The notes beneath the pieces were generated by a model that did not search any database, was not told the DNA's origin, and was given only the letters and a program-made list of their open reading frames with translations. From Cocos nucifera (lineage: Eukaryota > Streptophyta > Magnoliopsida > Arecales > Arecaceae): a stretch of DNA of 64,000 nucleotides. Each line of letters begins with the position of its first letter. Position 1 is the stretch's first letter. This document shows positions 46,381 to 58,262 of the stretch, piece by piece. Made by a program: the position numbers and the translations under genes. The stretch covers positions 1 to 64,000 of the forward strand of contig QRFJ01006455.1 in NCBI GenBank assembly GCA_006176705.1, read 5' to 3'.

Positions 46381-47173
46381 AAATCTATTACAAAATCAAT
46401 TACTAATTATTTTTAATTTCTTAATTAATATATTAATCATAAAATTGATCATTAATTTTATTAAAATATTTTTTATTAATAAAATTGATCATAAAATCAA
46501 TCATTGATTATTTTTAAATTTTTAATTAAAAAATTGGTAGCAAAATCAGTCACTATTTATTTTTAAATTTTTTATTAATAAAAATAATTACAAAATTGAT
46601 CTATAATTATTTTTAATTATTTTTAATTAATATATCAATCATAAAATTAATTATTAATTTTATTAAAATATTTTTATTAATAAAATTGATTATAAAATTG
46701 ATTGCTGATTATTTTTATTTTTATTTTTTTAATTAAAAAATTGATCATATAATTGGTTGTTATTTATTTTTAAATTTTTTATTAATATAATCGATCGCTA
46801 ATTTTGTTAAATATTTTTTTGATTAATAAAATCAATCATAAAATCAATCATTAATTATTTTTGAATTTTTTAATTAAAAAATTAGTTACAAAATTGATTG
46901 CTATTTATTTTTTATAATATTTAAATTTTTAAAATTGATTGCAAAATTGATCTCTAATTTTTATTCTATATTTTATTTTTGTATTATTTTTTAAATATAT
47001 TTTATTTTTATAAAATAATAAATTATTAATATTTTTAATAATTTTTTAATATTTTATTTTTTCCATCCTCCTCCCATGTGCCACCAGCGGTCGCCTCCAT
47101 CACCGCCCTCACCTACCTGCACCACCGCCCTCCGATCCCCCGCACCCCACCCCCTATGCTACCCCTGGCCACC
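46381..47173. mobile_element. CACTA-type element, left remnant (array plus GC-rich start)
   Basis: AT-rich degenerate repeats of AAAATTGATCATAAAATTGAT type run to about 47060. A GC-rich run of CACCGCC-like repeats leads up to the copia insertion at 47174. The same two sequence types continue in reverse order after the copia element. The expected left CACTA terminus is absent: the array begins directly after the solo-LTR-like sequence. Confidence 0.6.
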
Positions 47174-49461
47174 TGTTAGATATGTGTGCCCTAGAAAGCT
47201 AGATTGACTGACACTTATAATATATTTTTTAGGATAAAATATAATTTTAATTATAAATAATAAAATAAATTATTTTTTATCATAATGTGTATTTGAAAGT
47301 GTCTGTGATACATCCTTTGAGTTAATAATAATGATAGTTCATATTTTCAAGAGTTGAAAATTTAAGACATGAATTTTTATTTTTAACTCATAAACTGCTC
47401 CCGACCGTAGGATCATCATGTAGATGTGATTGATCTGAAAGGTTAGTATATGATCGCTTTTTTAGGATAGATGAGTCTTGAGTCTATAGTGTAGAAATAC
47501 CGAAGCGAGAATATAGATACTCATTAGAGAACGAGGACAGGACATTGAGCGTGACCACCTCGAGCAGTCATAAGAAAGTCTACCTTCTCATCAATGACTG
47601 GATCGAAGCTACAGTGGTGTGTCTGATTCTTTGACCTGAGGTGCATCAACAGTTCATCTTGAGGGTGTTATAGTTTGACTACACCACAACTCGATCTTCT
47701 AGCCATTCAAAATCTTAAGGTGTATGTTGGCTATAACATGTTCATTATAGAAATTGAATTGCACCAATAGAAAATCTATCTACCATGGTAGATGAGGAGC
47801 AGTCCTATGATAAACATGAGAATCAAGTCCATAAGTTCATGGCCATGGTAGAGTGAAATAATAGAAAGAGTTTCTATTAGAGTTTTCACATTGAGCTTGA
47901 ATCGATTGATAAATTCATATGATAGAAATTAGGATTTGATAAGATCACCTTAACCCTAATTCTGTCGGAGCTCAAGTAGAGAAACTCAATCATATAGGTA
48001 ACTACATCAAGAGGTTTGCCTTAAGTTTTGATGGATTGCCACCATATACTGCTAGGTATCACTGATAGATTTTGAGAGCAATTAGAATGATTTAGATGAT
48101 CGATCATACTAATTGTTTGAATCAGAAAAGTTCTGATCCATCAGAAAGTGTTTCGATGATGTCAATGATAGAGATCGTGATATATCCCATTATCCTACGG
48201 AACTGATCCTAACTAGATCACACAAATAAGAATTTAGATATGGATATCATCAATTGGACTAACCTAATTCAATTGATTTGAATAAGATTTAATTAGGTTC
48301 AAGAAAATCATGCTAGCACACGATTGAGCCTAAAGTTCTCCTTGTATAATCTTTAAAGCTTGTCTCAACTGAGCCAAATATGTTTGGGCTTACTCAAGAT
48401 CCTTTACTTGGTCTGACTGGAGCTTGTCCAGATCAGAAAAGGGTTGTCTTAATTTATGAAATAAATTTGAGACAACAGCTATCATTTTTCATCACCTGCT
48501 AATTCTTGTCTTTTAACTTTGGTCAAACATTGACCTTTGACACTTAAACATCTGCCCATGTGTCATGCACCCATAGGAGAGGATTGTTGACCAAGTCCAC
48601 CTACCATTTGATGGTAGATGGAGGGCGCATGCCTAGGATGGCGTGTGCCCATGTGGATAAACACTGGAGTCCCATACAGATGGGACTCCAGGTTGCTTGT
48701 TTGACTCTACTTAGGTGGTGCCAAAGAGTCTTCTTTGATCAGTCTTGGTGCCATCTAAGAAGGTTTGAGAGAGACTCTAATCTGATTGGATCAGGTGATG
48801 TCATCCCACCAATCAAATTTAAATCTAGTTGCACAAAAGGCCATGATTGGTTGGGATGATGTGGCACTGCATGATGAAGACATGATCTATATAAACACTA
48901 TCTGCGTCAAGTTTTGAAGAGGTTAGCCCCTTGCCAATGCCATAAGCCCTCTCTCTCTTATTCTCCATGCCATCTTCAGATCACCTCTCTCCTCTCCATG
49001 CCCAAAAGGAGTTGGGCACGATTTTGGTGCGATTCAAGAAATCAAAAGGCGATAGAAAAGCAAGAAGGCAGCCCTGCTACAAGAGATAACAGTGAATCTT
49101 CAAAAGCTATTTTGAAGATCTTCAAAATCATATTTAGATCTAATTTTTAAAAAAATAAAAGAAAAGAAGAAGATCTCCAGATCCTGTTCGAGTGGATATC
49201 GATAGAGGCCAGATGATTGCGTGGCTACATCCAGAATCTCAGGTAAAGAACAAGATCATCATAGGATAATCTGATTACCTAAATAAAGATAATATTAAAT
49301 TAGATTTAATTTATTTTATTTTCTTATTTATCAAATCATAAAATTAGATCTGCAAAGTTTTAGATCTTATCTAGATCTAAGAAAATTTTTTTTGAAATAT
49401 TTCTCTTGATTCAATCAGATCTGAATAAACCTAATCCAAAAAAATCAGATTTCTCCCTTCA
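47174..49461 (+). repeat. 5' LTR of the large copia element (2288 bp)
   Basis: TG...CA boundaries, matched by 55218-57503. Its 3' quarter is a transcribed-leader-like region (TATATAAACACTATCTG near 48890, then CCATGCC/CTCTCT text). An open frame at 48560-48859 lies inside the LTR; its counterpart in the other LTR is broken, so it is not taken as a gene. Confidence 0.92.
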
Positions 49462-51335
49462 ACTAGTATCAGAGCCAAATTTGTTAGATTTATTTAGATA
49501 TAATTTAATATATTTTTAATATAATAAATTAATAATTTTAGATATCACATGAGATATAATTAGATCTAAAATTAAAAAATTAAAAAATTAAAATTAATTA
49601 ATCTAGATCTAAAATATATGAGATACATAACTAGACTAGGAATAGAATTATTCTATGTGTAGTCTAGTATAATCATAATTTTTATTTGATCAATTATAAT
49701 TTTTAAATCTATTTATTTACTATTTTTTGATCTTACAAATATTATAATTAGATCTAAAAATAAAAAAATAAATTAATTTAATTTATTCATATGAAATATG
49801 ATAGTTGCATGTTTAGACTAGTTGTAGAATAGTTCTACAAAACTATCTAGATTAAATTTTATTTGATGTGATTAAATTTAAATTTAATTTTTTAGATATT
49901 TATGAGATAATTTAGATTTAAAAAATATACATGAAATGATACATGAGATGTATGCAAAATATATTTTTAATTAGATCAATTTTTATATATGAGATATATG
50001 CTGTAGATCTAATTAGTTTTATAGATTAGTTATATTTTTAATTAAGACATTCTCCTTGGTTGTCCGATCATAAGAATAAAGTAGAATTTAAAGATCCTCT
50101 CATCCCATTCGATGGGATGTTCTTATGATGTGTAGGGGTGCTGCGCGTTCGTCCTTAATCAAAAATTAGAAACTTATTTTCTGCAAAACCCTAGGTTTTG
50201 AAATTCTAGAATTTTATTTATAAATTCTAAACTTAATTAAAAATTAAGATTATAAAATATATTAGGTCTAAAATTGAGAATTTTCAGATCTAAGACATGT
50301 TCATAAAATTGGGTTTAGGCTTGCGTAGCTCAATTAGATCTAAGCAGTTGATCAAATCGAATCAAGAGTTGATTAGATGGGATCAAGACTGTTAAAATTG
50401 ACTAGTCTAATAGGATTAAGTTTGGGTCAAGATCGAGTCACATGAGTGATCGATCAAGTTAAGATCTAATTAGGCTCAGTGGTTAGAGTCTGGATTGTAA
50501 GCTAACCTGATTAGTTCTGGCTTAACAAATTGGTGTCTAAGATAAGTTTGACAGATATGATCGATTGATTTTTAATTGAGAGCTACTCGATTCAAATGCG
50601 TTCTTGTCGAGTTAATGACATATTCCTTCCATCGATCTCACTTACCTAGCCATATTTATCGATCTAGTCCTAATTTAAGATGGCTAATAATCTGAGCTAA
50701 TCCATGTCACTATGTTAGTTATAATGGTTATGGCTATGTGAAGTCAAGTTTAAAGAAACCTAAATCTAATCTCTCTAAGAAAAGATTAAGTTTAAGATCT
50801 TTTACCATTGTAGATGTGTGGGCCTTTTCCAAAGTTGATTGTTCTCGACTGGTCACAGTGGTTCAGTTGCACTGAAAAGATGCAACCATGTCTATTAGGC
50901 ATTGGATGCTACAGGCTGGAGGATGGATTGGGCTCAATATTCTGGATACGATGAGAGACCTAATTAGAAATCCAATCTATGCAAATGGTGGGTTTGACTT
51001 AACTAAGGAGTGGATCAATATTCTGGACACGGTGAGATTCATGAATTAGAGACCAAGTTAGGGTGTACCATGATTAGAGAATCATTGAACAAGAGTTGTT
51101 CATTCATTGGCTAACCCATCATCAATAACTGTTATGTGAGGTGATGAGTAAGTCGATGGGACTGCACCATCCACTAGAAATCAGTAATTATGAAGATTTT
51201 TGCATCTCTATAAAGAAAGTGTAGGGATCCAGAAAAATAGTGAAAGCTAATTTATTTTAAAAATTAAATTTTTAAATAAATTGGTTAAGTCTTAATTACA
51301 AAATCTAACTAGAAACTTTGACTCTCTATAGAAAA
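49462..51335 (+). other. Primer-binding site and leader of the large copia element
   Basis: TAGTATCAGAGCC at 49464-49476 is the initiator tRNA-Met site with one mismatch. About 1.86 kb of AT-rich untranslated leader follows before the gag ATG at 51336. No gene was recognised in it. Confidence 0.8.
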
Positions 51336-52130
51336 ATGCCTGCGTCCAATCCTCTAGCCCGTATCTTGGACACCCATAGACTGATCGAACCCAATTATAA
51401 GAATTGGCTCTGAAACTTCAAAATTTTTTTGGATTCCGAGAAGTTAACTCATATATTGGATCAGAATCTTTCCACCTTACCAGCTCGTCCATCTGCTGAA
51501 TAGAGAGCGTCTCTAGATAAATGGATGGATGAAGATAACAAGATCAGATACTATATGTTGGGCTCAATGTCTGATGAACTTCAGTCCCAATATAAGATAT
51601 CAAGACTATCCACCAAATATTGGCCCACCTGCAAGAGTAATTTGGTGAACAGAGTCGTACAGCCAAATATCAGATCACTAAATAACTTTTTAAGGCTAAA
51701 ATGTATGATGGACAGTCAGTCCAGGATCATTGTTTGATAATGATCAAGGACTTGGAAGAGCTTGAGAAGCTCGAAGTGAAGTTAGATCAGGATTTGTAGA
51801 ATGATATAATTCTGTAATCCTTGACTGATGCATATGGGCAGTTCATCATGAACTACCACATGCATAAACTTTAGAGTACTCTGACCGAGCTTATGAATAT
51901 GCTGGTTACTGTTGAGCTTTCTATGAAAGATTCTAAAGGCTCAGTACTTACTATGGAACAGACTTTCTCTAAAAGAAAGTCTTTTGGAAAGAAGAAGAAG
52001 TCTGTAAAAAGGCAGAAAGTGGAAGGTAAAAAGAAAAGAAAGATAGACCTGAAGAAAAAGACCGCTGAAAAAGAAAAGTATTTTCATTGTAATACAGACG
52101 GCCACTGAAAGTGGAACTATCCTTCATATC
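51336..52130 (+). pseudogene. gag of the large copia element
   Basis: From ATG 51336 the frame reads IEPNYKNWL then a stop, LDSEKLTHILDQ, DKWMDEDNKIRYYMLGSMSDELQSQY, and later LMNMLVTVELSM with a Lys-rich tail. The zinc knuckle near 52080-52110 is degenerate (FHCNTDGH, then a stop where Trp is usual). At least four stops are seen. Confidence 0.85.
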
Positions 52131-52199
52131 TGGCCACCCTGAAGAACAAAAAGGAAACAGGTCCTTCTAGAGGTATGCTAGTTATTGAATCTAATCTTA

Positions 52200-55197
52200 T
52201 GATTTCTTCTGCATCCAGTTGAATGCTTGACTCTGGTTCTAGTGCTCATTTGTGCACTTTCATGCAGGATCTGGAGGATAGTAGGAGGCTGAGGGATGGT
52301 GAGATGATCCTACGTGTTGGAAATGGAGCAAGGGTTGCTGCTGTGGTCGTAGGAATCTATCCTCTTTGACTACCGTCTGGCTTAGTTTTAGTTCTTAAAG
52401 ATTGTTATTATGTGCCTGCTACAAACAGAAATTTGATTTCTATTTTATGTTTAGCACTAGAAGGTTATGTAATTATTTTCTTAAGGACCATTATAATATT
52501 CTTTATGAAAGAAATAAAATTATAAGTAGTTTTCTTATTAACGGTCTTTATTAGTTACATACTAATGTATCTATTTTTAATTTTGAACAAAATATAATTA
52601 ATAAATTAGAAAGAAATGGGCTATTGAGTCCGTTAACTTTTGAGTCATATCCAATTTATGAATCATATCTTCATGGTAAAATGACTAAGCTCCCTTTTAT
52701 GGGACATGGAGAAAGGGCCACTGATCTACTTGCCCTAGTACATACTGATGTGTGCGGCCCATTTGATGTGCCGGCTAGAGGCAATTTTATCTACTTCATA
52801 ATCTTCACTGATGATTTATCTCGGTATGAGTATGTGTATCTTATGAAACACAAATCTGAAGTCTTTGAAAAATTCAAGGAGTTCAGACATGAAGTAGAAA
52901 AATAAACTGAAAAATTCATTAAGATCCTTCGATCAGATCGAGGAGGTGAATACCTTAGTCAAAAATTTTTGAACTTTCTAAAGCAATATGACATTGTCTC
53001 TCAATGGACTCCACCTGGAACACCTCAACTCAACGAGATTTCAGAATGGAGGAATCAGACCCTATTAAATATGATTCGATCCATGATGAGCTTCACAGAC
53101 CTTTCTAATTTTCTCTGGGGACATAGTTTGTTAACTGTAATATATTTACCGAATAGGGTTCTCTCTAAAATGGTTCCTACCACACCGTATAAGATATGGC
53201 ATGGTAAGAAATCAAGTTTGAGTCATCTCAGAATTTGGGATTGTCCGGCTCATGTTAAAAGATAACAAGTGGATAAGTTAGACTTTAGGTCCTTTAGATC
53301 TCGATTCATAGGATATCCTAAAGAGTCATTAGGATATTATTTCTACATTCCAGAAGATCGCAATATGATTGTAAGTCAGCATGCCATCTTTCTTGAAAAA
53401 TAATTTATTCAAGATGGTGGTATTGGAAAGCAGATCAAGCTCGAGGAGAAAGTCTTCCAAAAGCAACGAGCTAAGGATCCTATGGAATCAAATCAGGTTG
53501 AGCCAATACAATCACTACCTCCTCCACCTTGTAGATCGAAAAAAATTTTCCATCCCCCTAAGAGGTACTTAGGTATTTTTTCAGAGAAAATAGAGAAAAT
53601 ATTCCTCGTAGGTAATTGGGTTCATGGTGATGATCCCAAAATCTATAATGAGGCAATATCAGATGTCGACTCCGAGAAATAGTTAGAGATAATGAAGTCA
53701 GAAATTGACTCAATACATTCAAACCAAGTCTAGACCCTGGTAGATCCACCTGAAGATATAGTACCTATTGGGTGTAAATTGATCTACAAGAAAAAGATTG
53801 GTGTTGATGAAAATATGGAGACATTCGAAGCTAGATTAGTGGCAAAAGGATATAGTCAGTGCGAAGGCATAGACTATTAGGATACCTTTTTGCTAGTAGC
53901 TATGCTAAAATCCATCCGTACATTGCTTGCAATTACAGTCTATTTCGATTATGAAATATGATAAATGGATGTGAAAATGATATTTTTAAATGGATATCTT
54001 GAGGAAGATATCTATATGGAACAGTCGCTAGGTTTCACATCCAGTGATAATGATCACAAAGTATGCAAGCTACAAAGGTCGATCTATGGACTTAAGCAAG
54101 CATCTCGGAGCTGAAATACTCATTTTAATGATGTAATCAAATTATTTGATTTCATCAAGAATGAGGAGGAACCATGTATTTTCAAAACGATCAGTGGGAG
54201 TGCTATTATCTTCCTCATACTGTACGTGGATGACATTCTCCTTATTAGAAATGATATTCTCATGTTAACCATAGTTAAAATATGGTTTTTCAAAGAATTC
54301 TCCATAAAAGATCTAGAAGAAGCATCTTTCATTCTAGGAATTAAAGTCTATAGAGATAGACCAAATAGGATGCTAGGCCTTTCACAGAATATGTACATAG
54401 AGGAAGTGCTAAAAAGGTTTAGCATGAAAAACTCTAAGAAGGGATTGGTACCCTTTAGATATGGTATTTATCTCTCCAAGAAAATGTGTCCCAACACACC
54501 AGAGGAGATTGAACGCATGAGCAAGATCCCTTATGCTTCAGCAATAGGGAGTCTCATGTATGCCATGTTATGTACATGACCTGATATAGCCCATGCTGTG
54601 AGTGTCACAAGTAGATATCAGTCGAATTCAGGTGAAGAATACTAGACTTCTGTGAAATGTATCCTTAAGTATTTAAGAAGAACTAAGGATATGTTATTGA
54701 TTTTTGGTAATGGAGAACTCAAGATCTAGGGATATACAGACTCGGATTTCTTGTCCGATATAGATGATCGAAAGTCGACATCCAAAAGTTTGTTTGTGTG
54801 CAATGGTGGAACTGTCAGTTGGAAAAGTTTCAAGCAGACAGTGATAGCAAATTTTACTATGGAAGCAGAATATATCGCTACATCAGAAGCTACGAAGAAG
54901 GCATTCTGGTATAAGAAGTTTGCCACAGAGATTGGAGTGATGCCATTGGATGCCATTCTTTTATACTGCGACAATAATGACGCCATAGCCCTTGCTAAGG
55001 AGCCAAGGTCTCATCAAAAATTCAAGCACATCGAGCGGCGATACCATCTCATCCGCGATTACCTCAAGAAAGGTTACGTCGAGGTCAAGAGAATCAACTC
55101 CGCAGATAATGCGATAGATCCACTTACAAAGCTGTTGGGCCAGCAGAAGATCGAAACCCATCTTGAGAAGATGGGACTTAGATTTGTAGCCAATTGA
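52200..55197 (+). pseudogene. pol of the large copia element
   Basis: Protease MLDSGSSAHLCT is near 52225-52260. The pre-integrase region is followed by integrase (LALVHTDVCGPFDVPARGNF; FTDDLSRYEYVYLMKHKSE; RSDRGGEYL; TPQLNEISEWRNQTLLNMI) at 52624-53265. RT is at about 53690-54600, with the polymerase block YVDDILL near 54226. RNase H spans 54751-55197 (SDIDDRKSTSKSLF; SWKSFKQTVIANFTMEAEYIA; LYCDNNDAIALAKEP; HIERRYHLIRDYLKKGYV) and is the longest intact stretch. Stops and shifts separate the blocks. Confidence 0.9.
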
Positions 55198-55217
55198 TTT
55201 TAGGTCAAGTGAAAGTT

Positions 55218-57503
55218 TGTTAGATATGTGTGCCCTAGAAAGCCAGATTGGCTGACACTTATAATATACTTCTAAGAGCAAAATTATAATTTTAACTATA
55301 AATAATAAAATAAATTATTTTCTACCATAATGTATATTTGAAAGTACCTGTGATGCATCCTTTGAGTTAATGGTAATGATAGTTCATATTTTCAAGAGTT
55401 GAAAATTTAAGACATAAATTTTTATTATTAACTCATAAACTACTTTCGACCGTAGGATCATCATGTGGATAGTGATTGATTCGAAAGATTGGTGTATGAT
55501 CGCTTATTTAGGATAGATGAGTCTTGAGTCTATGGTGTAAAGACACCGAAGTGAGAATATAGATACTCGTTAGAGAATGAGGACACTGAGCATGACCACC
55601 TCAAGCAGTCATAAGGAAGTCTAACTTCTCATCGATGACTAAGTCAAAGCTGCAGTGGTGTGTCTGGTTCTTTGATCTGAGATGCATCGATAGTTCATCT
55701 TGAGGGTGTTATAGTTTGACTACACCATAACTCGGTCTCCTAGCCAATCGGAATCCTAAGGTGTATGTTGGCTATAACATATTCATCGTAGAAATTGGAT
55801 TGCACCAATAGGAGATCTATCTACCTCGATAGATGAGGAGCAGCCCTATGATAAACATGAGAATCAAGTCCATAATCCCATGACCATGACAGAGTGAAAT
55901 AATAGAAAGAGTTTTTATTAGAGTTTTCACATTGGACTTAAATCGATTGATAAATTCATATGATAGAAATTAGGGTTTGACGAGATCACTTTAACCCTAA
56001 TTCTATCGGGGCTCAAGATAGAGGAACTCAATCACATAGGTAACTGCACCAAGAGGTTCGCCTTCAGTTCTGATGGATTGCTATCATATACTGTTAGGTG
56101 TCACTGATGGATTTTGGGAGCAATTAGAATGATTTGGATGATCGATCATATTAATTATTTGAATCAAAAAAGTTTTGATCCATTGGAAGGTGTTTTGATG
56201 ATGTTGATGATAGAGGTTGCGACAATCCTATTACCATACGGAACTGAACCTAACTGGGTCACACAAACAAAGGTTTGATTCTGGATATCATCAATTAGAC
56301 TAACCCAGTTCAGTTGATTTGAATAAGATTCAATTAGGTTCAAGAAAATCGTGCTAGCACACAATTGAGCCTAAAGTTCTCCTTCTATAATCTTTAAAGC
56401 TTGTCTCAACTGAGCTAAATGTATTTAGACTCACTCAGGACCCTTTACTTGGTCTGACTGGAGCTTGTCCAGATCAAAAAAGGATTATCTTAATTTATGA
56501 GATAAATTTGAGACAATACCTGCCATTTTTCATCACCTGCTAATTCTTATCTTTTGACTTTGGTCAAATATTGACTTTTGATATGTAGATATCTTCCCAT
56601 GTGTCATGCACCCATAGGAGAGGATTGTTGACTAAGTCTACCTGCCATTTGGCAGGCAGATGGAGGGTGCACGCCTAGGATGGTATGCGCCCATGTGGAT
56701 AAACACTAGAGTCCCATACAGATGGGACTCCAGGTTGCTTGTTTGACTCTACTTAGGTGGCGCCAAAGAGTCTTCTTTGACCAGTCTTGGCACCATCTAT
56801 GGGGGTTTGAGAGGAACTCTAATTTGATTGGATCAGATGATGTCATTCCACCAATCAGATTTATATCTGATTGCACAAAAAGCCATGATTGGTCGGGATG
56901 ATGTGGCACTGCATGGCATAGATAGGGTCTATATAAACATTATCTGTGCCAAGTTTTGAAGAGGTTAGCCCCTTGCTAATGCCATAAGCCATCTCCCTCT
57001 TATTCTCTATGCCATCTTCAGATCATCTCTCTCTTCTCCATGCCCAAAAGGAGTTGGGCATGATTTTGGTGCGATTCAAGAAATCGAAAGGCGATGGAAA
57101 AGCAAGAAGGCAGCCCTACTACAAGAGATAACAGTGAATCTTCAAAAGCTATTTTGAAGATCTTCAAAATCAGATTCAGATCTAATTTTTGGAGAAATGA
57201 AAGAGAAGGAGAAGATATTCACATCCTATTCGAGTGGATACCGGTAGAGACCAGACGATTGTGTGGCTACATCCAGAATCTCAGACAAATAATAGGATCA
57301 TCACAGGATAATCTGATTATCCAAATAAAGATAACATTAAATTAGATTTAATTTAATTTATTTTTTTATTTATCAGATTATAAAATTAAATATGAAAAGT
57401 CTCAGATCTGATCTGGATCTAAGAAATTTTTTTTTGAAATATTTCTCTTGATCCAATCAGATCTGAACGAACCTGATCCGAGAAAATCAGATTTCTCCCT
57501 TCA
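55218..57503 (+). repeat. 3' LTR of the large copia element (2286 bp)
   Basis: Partner of 47174-49461. A weak purine-rich stretch (GTCAAGTGAAAGTT) precedes it as the likely polypurine tract. Confidence 0.92.
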
Positions 57504-58262
57504 CCACCCACACCGCTCGTCAGCCACCTGTGCTGCCTCCTGACCATCCGCACCGCCCCTTAACCACCCGCACTACCCCCTGATCGCCTATGCTACCCCT
57601 TGGCCACTCGCACCACCCCCAGGCCGCTGCTTCGTGCCTCTAGCATCGTACCCCTCAAGCCGCTACTTTTGTGCTTTCGGCATCGCACCCCAGTCTTCCG
57701 ACTGTCCGTGCTGCTCTCGTTACCCTGATGGCCACCCACACCACCTCTTGACCACTGCTCCATGCCTTTGGTACCGCCCTCCGGGTGCTGCTCTGCACCT
57801 CCGACACCGCACCCCGATCCCCCGATTGTCCGCCCCACCCCTGTTCCATCAATGGAAGAGATCGACGGTAGGTGGTAGCAAGGAGAAGGGGAAGGGGGGT
57901 CATTGCGAGCAGGCCGACGAGGGGAGCTAGGGGGGAGGGGGTCATTGCAGGCCTGGAGGGGAGGGGGGCCATCACAATAGGTTGGTGACAAGAGGCCCTC
58001 GCGGGCGCTGGGGAGGGGAGGGGGTTGCCGTGGTGGTCCGGCGAGGAGAGGTCATCACGGGCAGTAGTCAGGGAGAGGAGGGGGCCATCATGGCGGGCCG
58101 ATGAAAGAAAGGCCATCGCGGGCGATCGCTGGGGAGGGGGGTCCGTCACGATGGATCGATGAGGGAAGATCATTGCGGGCGATCACCGAGGAGGGGAGGG
58201 CTGGCTAGGGAGGGGAAGATGAGGGTCGGGGGTGGCTGGGATGGGGGGAGGGGGCTGGGATA
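57504..58262. repeat. GC-rich minisatellite region of the CACTA-type element
   Basis: C-rich CCACCCGCACCGCCCC-like repeats give way at about 57880 to G-rich repeats with GGGGAGGGGGCCATC and GGGCCGATGAGG-type units of roughly 60 bp. Overlapping long minus-strand frames (57593-57991, 57655-58173) are Pro/Ser/Gly-rich by-products of composition. It continues the GC-rich run cut at 47173 by the copia insertion. Confidence 0.65.

Larger units (their letters stand above)
47174..57503 (+). mobile_element. Ty1/copia retrotransposon with 2.29-kb LTRs, 10.3 kb
   Basis: The LTRs begin TGTTAGATATGTG and end CTCCCTTCA. The 5-bp target duplication CCACC is exact (47169-47173 and 57504-57508). Element order is LTR, primer-binding site, long leader, gag, protease, integrase, RT, RNase H, LTR. 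Every domain carries stops, and the LTRs differ by roughly 8 percent over the first 250 bases by eye, many of them transitions. It is an old, inactive copy. It is nested in the GC-rich part of the CACTA-type element. Confidence 0.93.

Noticed and set aside
48560..48859. 99-codon open frame within the 5' LTR, considered as an LTR-encoded protein.
   Set aside because: The matching part of the 3' LTR is broken and carries a shorter frame on the other strand only.
57593..58173. Long overlapping minus-strand frames rich in Pro, Ser and Gly.
   Set aside because: Product of GC-rich minisatellite composition; no domain, no codon preference, cut off by a transposon.
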